Source of the DNA: Eonycteris spelaea
Lineage: Eukaryota > Chordata > Mammalia > Chiroptera > Pteropodidae
Assembly: GCA_003508835.1 (NCBI GenBank)
Contig: PUFA01000068.1
Coordinates: 8,131,501-8,195,500 of the forward strand
Direction of reading: 5' to 3'
DNA length: 64,000 bases
Position numbers and translations under genes: made by a program. Under the pieces are notes generated by a model, which made no database searches, had not been told where the DNA came from, and saw nothing but the letters and a program-made list of their open reading frames with translations. Shown in pieces: positions 58,701-64,000 of the stretch; the first letter of the stretch is position 1, and each line of letters begins with the position of its first letter.

Positions 58701-60782
58701 TCCAGCATGACACATACATACAGACCACGTCTAATTACAAAGATGCTTCAAAACTACAAAATCAGACTATTCAGATCGCTGGTTACCCTGTCTCAAACCA
58801 GGATGAACACGAGTATTTATTACTCTGTCCCTTAGTGATTTGTACATCTCCATTTTCCCAAATCTGATTTCTGAAATGCAAATTTAAAGTTTCAGATACC
58901 AAAAGGAGTGTCTTTTCTGTGTGTCCAATATATTCCAACATCCTCCGGTCCTGGCTAACCTAGTAACCCTAAACTTCAACTTTTGCCTGAAAATCCTACT
59001 CATGTTTTAGTATCAGTACATAGAATACTTTTTAAGTGAGAAATTTTACACTGGAAAAACTCAAGTCATGCCTGGTTGATTCAAAATGCCAGTGACATTC
59101 AGTCAACACCATACTTTCTCCTTTCTGATGTCATTGCCAAAAATTGCCAGAAAAGTTTTAATCCCAGACTGCCTCCCTTGAATGCTGGGAGGATGAAATA
59201 CATAATGGTCATGAAATGCTTTAAAACCTGTAAAGTGCTGAGGAAGAATAATTTCAGCAGCAATACTTGTGAGGCACTTTAGAATTCATGCAAGGTTATA
59301 AGCTCCTTTACTTCATAGAGTAAGCTGGGCTAGAAAATGTCATTCCATTTTGCAAGTGCAAAAAAGGAGGGGTGACCAAGGGGTTTTACCCATGACGCAT
59401 ACTTGACGGGTGGCTTATAAATTCATAATTGGATAATTCTAGTTGTTACCATCTCCTTAATTTAATCAGATAGAATATTTTAAAGCCTGCAGCTCATCAT
59501 CTCAAGCATGGCAGCTGTGCAATGAATGTTCCTTGAAACTGATTTCCACTAGTAGTGGAATTCCAACCTCTCTCCAAGTGATGGGTAACTTTCTAGGAAC
59601 ACCATGGAATATAGAGGAATAGAGGAGGAAAGGTGTGTGACCTCCTTCCAATAAACCAGGGATTGTCCACTATTCACATCAGTATGTCATGATTGGTAGT
59701 GAAGTGTGTATACTTTTTCATGTGATAGCTTGTAACACCATCTGATTGATGTTTGCTGATGATTTCCTCTTTAGAGTAGATTTAGGTTTACTCCTATAAT
59801 AAATGTCACTCACTCTCTAGAGTTCAAATATGCTTTTCTGGAGGAGGGCAAAGGGTGAAGAAGGTATGACTAGGCTGTATCTTTGTTTGCCCCCTTAGGC
59901 TCATCTTCAGGTCCTGGTTTTGGAGCTACCGATATTAAAAGGCACTGGAGTTCTATATAATGAAACTCATGTACGAAAACATCCTGGGTAGGCTATTTCC
60001 TACACACCCACCTACTGGCACCGTGTGTCACGGGGTGAAGGAAGAGGCCTGGACAATGCAGAATTAGGGCTGGTGAGACTTTTCTGTAGAGGATAATCCT
60101 GAGGAGCAAAGAGAGCGCAGTCCAGCAACCACTGACCAAATGGTGTCTAACAATATCATAGTTCCCTGGCAAGTAGGTGAATGAGCCTATGGAAACTCTA
60201 GCCCCTAAGAGCAACATCACAGTCCCCAGTGAGACTCTCAGGTATGGCTGGGAGCCCAGGAAGCATCCTCCAGCCCCTCCCCACCACCGATTCAGTCAGG
60301 CTTTCTCCATCTAATGTCACCTGCTTTTCAGCTGCTTAAATGCTATTTTTTATCTCCTCTCCCACTCTGCCTGTTTTCAAGATTATGCCTTATTAAAAAC
60401 TTCTCCTTGTAGCTTTAGTGTACTGTCCAAGGGAATAAAACCAGACACATGTGCTTAATCCACTACTTTTGCCTAGAACATTTGCCTTCACACATGAAAT
60501 GCGAGCCCTTGGGAGACCTCTGGGGGAGCCAACACTCAAACATCACAGTGGGACACTGGGTCTCTGGACTCTTCCCACTAATAAATCAGAGTCTGCCATC
60601 TAAGGCCTTCCTCCCGATTTACATCACATTGTCTCCAGATGGAATCATGGGTGTGCCCCAGGATGATTGCAATAGTAATGAAAATACTGAAGTACTTTCC
60701 TGTTCATCCTGAGCAGCCAAAATTCCTAATCCCCACAACTCCCCTCCCCCAAACACCCTGGCCCCTACAGATGTCCCCTGGC
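58701..60782. other. Unique DNA, no gene seen
   Basis: Two kilobases without a recognised repeat or exon, the longest clean unique block in the right half. Confidence 0.4.
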
Positions 60783-61192
60783 TGTACTAGTTTGCTAGGG
60801 CCACTGTAACAGATGCCACAGACTGAATGATTTAAGCAACAGAAGATTATTTTCTCACAGTTCTAGAGGTTAAAAGTATAAGATCAAGGCATCAACAAGG
60901 TTGGATTCTTCTGAGGTCTCTCTCCTTGTTGCAGGTGGCCATCCTCTTCCCGTCTCTTCACAGGGTCTTCTCTCTGAGTACACCCCGGCGTCTCCTTATG
61001 TATTCTAATATCTTCTTCTTAGAAGGATACCAGTCAGATTGGATCAGGATGCATTTACCTAAATTACCTCCTAAAGGCCTTATCTCCAAATTCAGTCACA
61101 TTTCTGAAGTACTGGGGGTTAGGAGTCCAGCATATGGATTGGGAGCAAGGTGGGGCATCAAGGGGTGGAGAGGAACTACACAGTCAACCCTC
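60783..61192 (-). mobile_element. MLT1-type solo LTR
   Basis: Reverse complement: 'tgtactagtttgctaggg' left, 'accagtcagattggatcagg' (about 61029), 'tctgaagtactgggggttag' (about 61101). The right end near 61192 is degraded. Confidence 0.9.
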
Positions 61193-61659
61193 CACGGGGC
61201 CTCCCCTGATTCTGGCCCAGAATTCCGACTGCTCTGTTCCCCTGCCATACCTGTGGTCACATATCTGGAATAGCAGCTCTGAACTTGCCACATTCTTCAT
61301 TTCCCCTGCAAGCCAGGACTATAAAACTAGTCCTGCCTGGCAGGGGATGGGGTGGAGGTGGGAGGCCCACCCTTTCTGCATAATTGGGTACCACAAAGCC
61401 CTTTGTGTTTAGTGTCATATCTGTATGTGCCCCCTGCTAAAAATATTTTACCATAAAAATGAAAACAGTATATACTGTATACATGTATTGTGTATGACTC
61501 TACAATAAAAATTCTCATTTATTTTCTTGAAGATTTGGCCTACCTTGTTCGCATTTCTAGATTCAGTTAGAAAAGGTAGTAAGAAATCTTCAGACAATGG
61601 CCATTTATACCCCAATTAGAGGGACCTTAACAAAATGCCCAGAGGGTAGCAACCTTCAT
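61193..61659. other. Unique DNA
   Basis: Contains a perfect 14-bp palindrome ACAGTATATACTGT at 61465-61478; probably chance. Confidence 0.4.
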
Positions 61660-61850
61660 GGGAGAGCACAGTGGATAAAAGTAGAGGTTTTGGAATCAAA
61701 TCAAATAGACCTTCATTTAAATTCTGCATCTATGATTTACTAATTGTGTGACCTTGAGCAAACTGCTGAACCTCTTGGTTTCCTTGTTTATAATAATACG
61801 TGGCTCATGAGACCACTGTGAAAAACAAGGGAAATAGGGCACACACAGCA
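61660..61850 (+). mobile_element. MIR SINE
   Basis: 'gtgtgaccttgagcaaactg' at 61746-61765, with head 'gcacagtggataaaagtaga'. Confidence 0.9.
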
Positions 61851-62284
61851 TCTGCACTAGGTCTACACAGGTCAGTGGTTGCTGGAGAAATGTAGGCTCC
61901 CTCCCACCCCGTGGGACCACAGACCTACAGAGGCTACACTAGCACCCCAAGAATCGCACTGCTCCCCAGCTCTATTCTTAATAAAATCCTCCATCCTCTT
62001 TCACCCAAAGAAGAGGGTTTGTGCAAATCCTATGTTAATAGATTCCTTTGGCCAATTCATTAGGCAGGTTTTACATTTGAAAGAATATTTGAGAGTTTTA
62101 GTCAGCCTTTCTCAGGGGCCCTAGGGAAGGTCTAGAAAACCTCTCAGGATTAACTTCTCTGGCTTTCTCAGCTCCTGAGACCAGCTCTTCAGCTTCTCCC
62201 ACTTTTCCTTCTCCCCTTCCCCAGAATAAACTTGGCTGATAAAGTTTGAAAAAGAAATATAGAGGGGAAGGTAAAAGAAAATGA
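61851..62284. other. Unique DNA
   Basis: No repeat or exon recognised. Confidence 0.35.
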
Positions 62285-62495
62285 ATATTTACTGAATACA
62301 TTTTTTAAAAAATCTGTGAGGCACTTGACATCAGTAACCTCATTTGGTATTTTACAGGTGAGAAACAGATTCGGAGAGGTTAATTAACTAGGGCAAGGGT
62401 ACACTAAGTGGCAGAGCAAGATTCAAGGCCAAGTCAGTGAAACCGAATCTAAGTCCAGTGTTCTTTCCAATGCTCCCAGCTGCCCCTCACCCCAG
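62285..62495 (-). mobile_element. MIR SINE, nearly full length
   Basis: 'ttttacaggtgagaaacaga' at 62350-62369 and 'gcaagattcaaggccaagtc' toward the inverted head. Confidence 0.88.
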
Positions 62496-62509
62496 ATCTC
62501 CCTAAAATT

Positions 62510-62740
62510 TTTTCTTGACATTTCTCAGTCCCTCTCTTTTAGCATCTATCCATTTCTTCTTTGTTTTATGGTTCCTTGCAGCCCTGTCTTCTCTCCTTGA
62601 TTCTCTGAAGGCAAGAGGAGTGCCTGATTCATTCTTTTTCTCTCACGACCCCCAAAATGCCAAGCATGTAGTAGACACTTAGGGTATATGCTCCATGGTT
62701 GGAGAGTTAAGTAAGAGTGCATAAATAAATGAACAGAAAA
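62510..62740 (+). mobile_element. L2 3' end
   Basis: 'ttgattctctgaaggcaaga' (about 62598) and 'aagcatgtagtagacactta' (about 62662) in L2 order, leading into the repeat tail. Confidence 0.8.
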
Positions 62741-63145
62741 GTTAATATCTCTGAATAAGTGAATATGGAAAAGAAATTAAATGAATGAATGGAAGGATGA
62801 ATAAATGAATTTGGAAAAGATTGGATGGATGGATGGATGAATGGATGGATGGAGCCATGTAAGAAAAGGTCAATGCTGCACATATGCAAAAACGAATTTA
62901 TGTACATTTATCAAGTGCATGATTACATGAATGTATTAATAAGTGAATGAATGAATATGTCAATGAATGTGTGAACTGAGTCAATAAATGTATGATGAAT
63001 GACTATTGGATACACACATGTACATATGAGAGTGAATGAATAAACTAATATATAAATGAATTATTACAAGGAGGCATGAATGAATGAATACATGCATGGA
63101 GGAATGAATGCATGCATGGAGGAATGAATGAGTGAATGAGCAACA
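62741..63145 (+). repeat. Degenerate (TGAA)n/(GGAT)n tract grown from an L2 tail
   Basis: About 400 bp of tetranucleotide units. It contains a GGAT block (about 62822-62855), many TGAA runs, and a roughly 20-bp duplicated unit 'catgcatggaggaatgaatg' at about 63090-63130. Confidence 0.88.
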
Positions 63146-64000
63146 AATAGGTAAAGGAATGCCTTTTCTATTTCCCCCAGGAACGTGCCCCTGATCAGAA
63201 AGGATAAGATTCAGAGGACCAGCTAGATTCCAGGAGGCAGCATTTAATTGAGGCTAAAGATCCAAGGGTGGAATTAAGGCTAGAGCCCAACTATGCATAG
63301 AGAATACCTTTGCTGAGAGTCCCTTATAGCATCTGCCAAACCTCCTAAGAATCAGACACCAAGGTGGTCATCGGGAGCCCACTGGCTTCAGCAAGTCTGA
63401 ACAGTGGGTCACTTGTCCAGGGAGCTTTAAGTCATGGCCAGTCTCCTTCTGTCGGGTGTTCCCTTTGCCTTACACCCCATACTCCCACCCAGGACCCATT
63501 CCACCACTAGCCCAGAGAACAAGCAGGCAACCACAGACAAGGAAATTAATTCTTAGCATCTGAGAACAGCCTCCTTTAATGAAGAGGCTGCTGCAATACT
63601 TTGCAACAAGCAGCAACTCACATGTTCGATTACAACAGGTTGAGCCATTCCACACTCCCCAGTGCCAGGGCTCAGGGAAAGAGGGAGGGGGAAAAAAAGA
63701 CACTTAAACACAGAGCAAAAATACTCGTTTCCTGACACAAGCAGCCAAAGGTCCTGCCTCTGTCAAGGCCGAAAGAGCCTTAGTGTAGAATTTCTTTCAG
63801 AAGAGCCCGGGCTCTTAACTCCTCCATGTGCACATCTCTGGGCTACGCTTTTCTTTGCTTCCTTTTTTTCTGCTTCAGAATCAGAGCCTCAGAGGGCTTT
63901 GAGTGATTGACATCTTCTCCCTTCTCAACCCTGGGAGCTGATTTGTTCAGGATTGTGACAAACCGGTATTTCAGGTCCCCTTGGCAACCCCCAGTGCCTT
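63146..64000. other. Unique DNA, no gene seen
   Basis: No repeat family recognised and no supported exon up to the window end. Confidence 0.4.

Noticed and set aside
61465..61478. Perfect 14-bp palindrome ACAGTATATACTGT
   Set aside because: AT-rich palindromes of this size are expected by chance in 64 kb; no supporting context.
61500..61530. AATAAA followed by T-rich sequence as a transcript 3' end
   Set aside because: No upstream exon or reading frame; this hexamer is frequent in AT-rich DNA.

Overview
The window looks like mammalian nuclear DNA, most likely from a placental mammal, and it is non-coding. Almost everything recognisable is an old transposable-element relic: about 50 MIR (tRNA-derived) SINE copies, L2 fragments, nine solo LTRs of the ERVL-MaLR type (MLT1/MST), a few L1 or half-L1 (HAL1-like) pieces, and two hAT-Charlie DNA transposons. 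Microsatellites lie between them. No stretch could be supported as a protein-coding exon. The open frames are short, overlap repeats or low-complexity DNA, and resemble no family I recognise. The only RNA-gene-like sequence is a decayed 5S rRNA copy at 11808-11926.

Lineage: Alu, rodent B1/B2, carnivore SINEC and ruminant Bov-t SINEs are all absent, and no young full-length L1 is seen. An RTE/BovB-like 3' end sits inside an MLT1 LTR at about 23216-23366. This argues against a primate, rodent, carnivore or ruminant and leaves fruit bats, perissodactyls or a divergent afrotherian as possibilities. I cannot settle it by eye.

Layout: 0.5-3.4 kb holds an antisense HAL1-like element and another L1 piece. 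3.4-20 kb is unique DNA with MIRs, two MaLR LTRs, a long L2 split by a MIR carrying the 5S copy, and a second long L2 at 17 kb. 20.9-25.3 kb is a LINE-rich block containing a rearranged L1, two L1 3' fragments, the MLT1 with its RTE insert, and a second HAL1-like stretch. 26-35 kb has a 19-bp-arm hairpin, a hAT relic, many MIRs and a purine-rich microsatellite inside one copy of an unnamed duplicated repeat. 35-51 kb is a dense MIR/L2/MaLR mosaic with clear nesting. 51-64 kb has a hAT element with a perfect 8-bp target duplication, the only sense-strand MLT1, and an L2 whose tail has grown into about 400 bp of tetranucleotide repeat.

There are no genes to assemble into a pathway. Eight of nine LTRs lie on the minus strand, which weakly suggests the window may be an intron of, or close to, a plus-strand gene. 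Candidate regulatory segments are marked with low confidence. Repeat family names come from memory of consensus sequences and boundaries are approximate unless a target-site duplication is cited.
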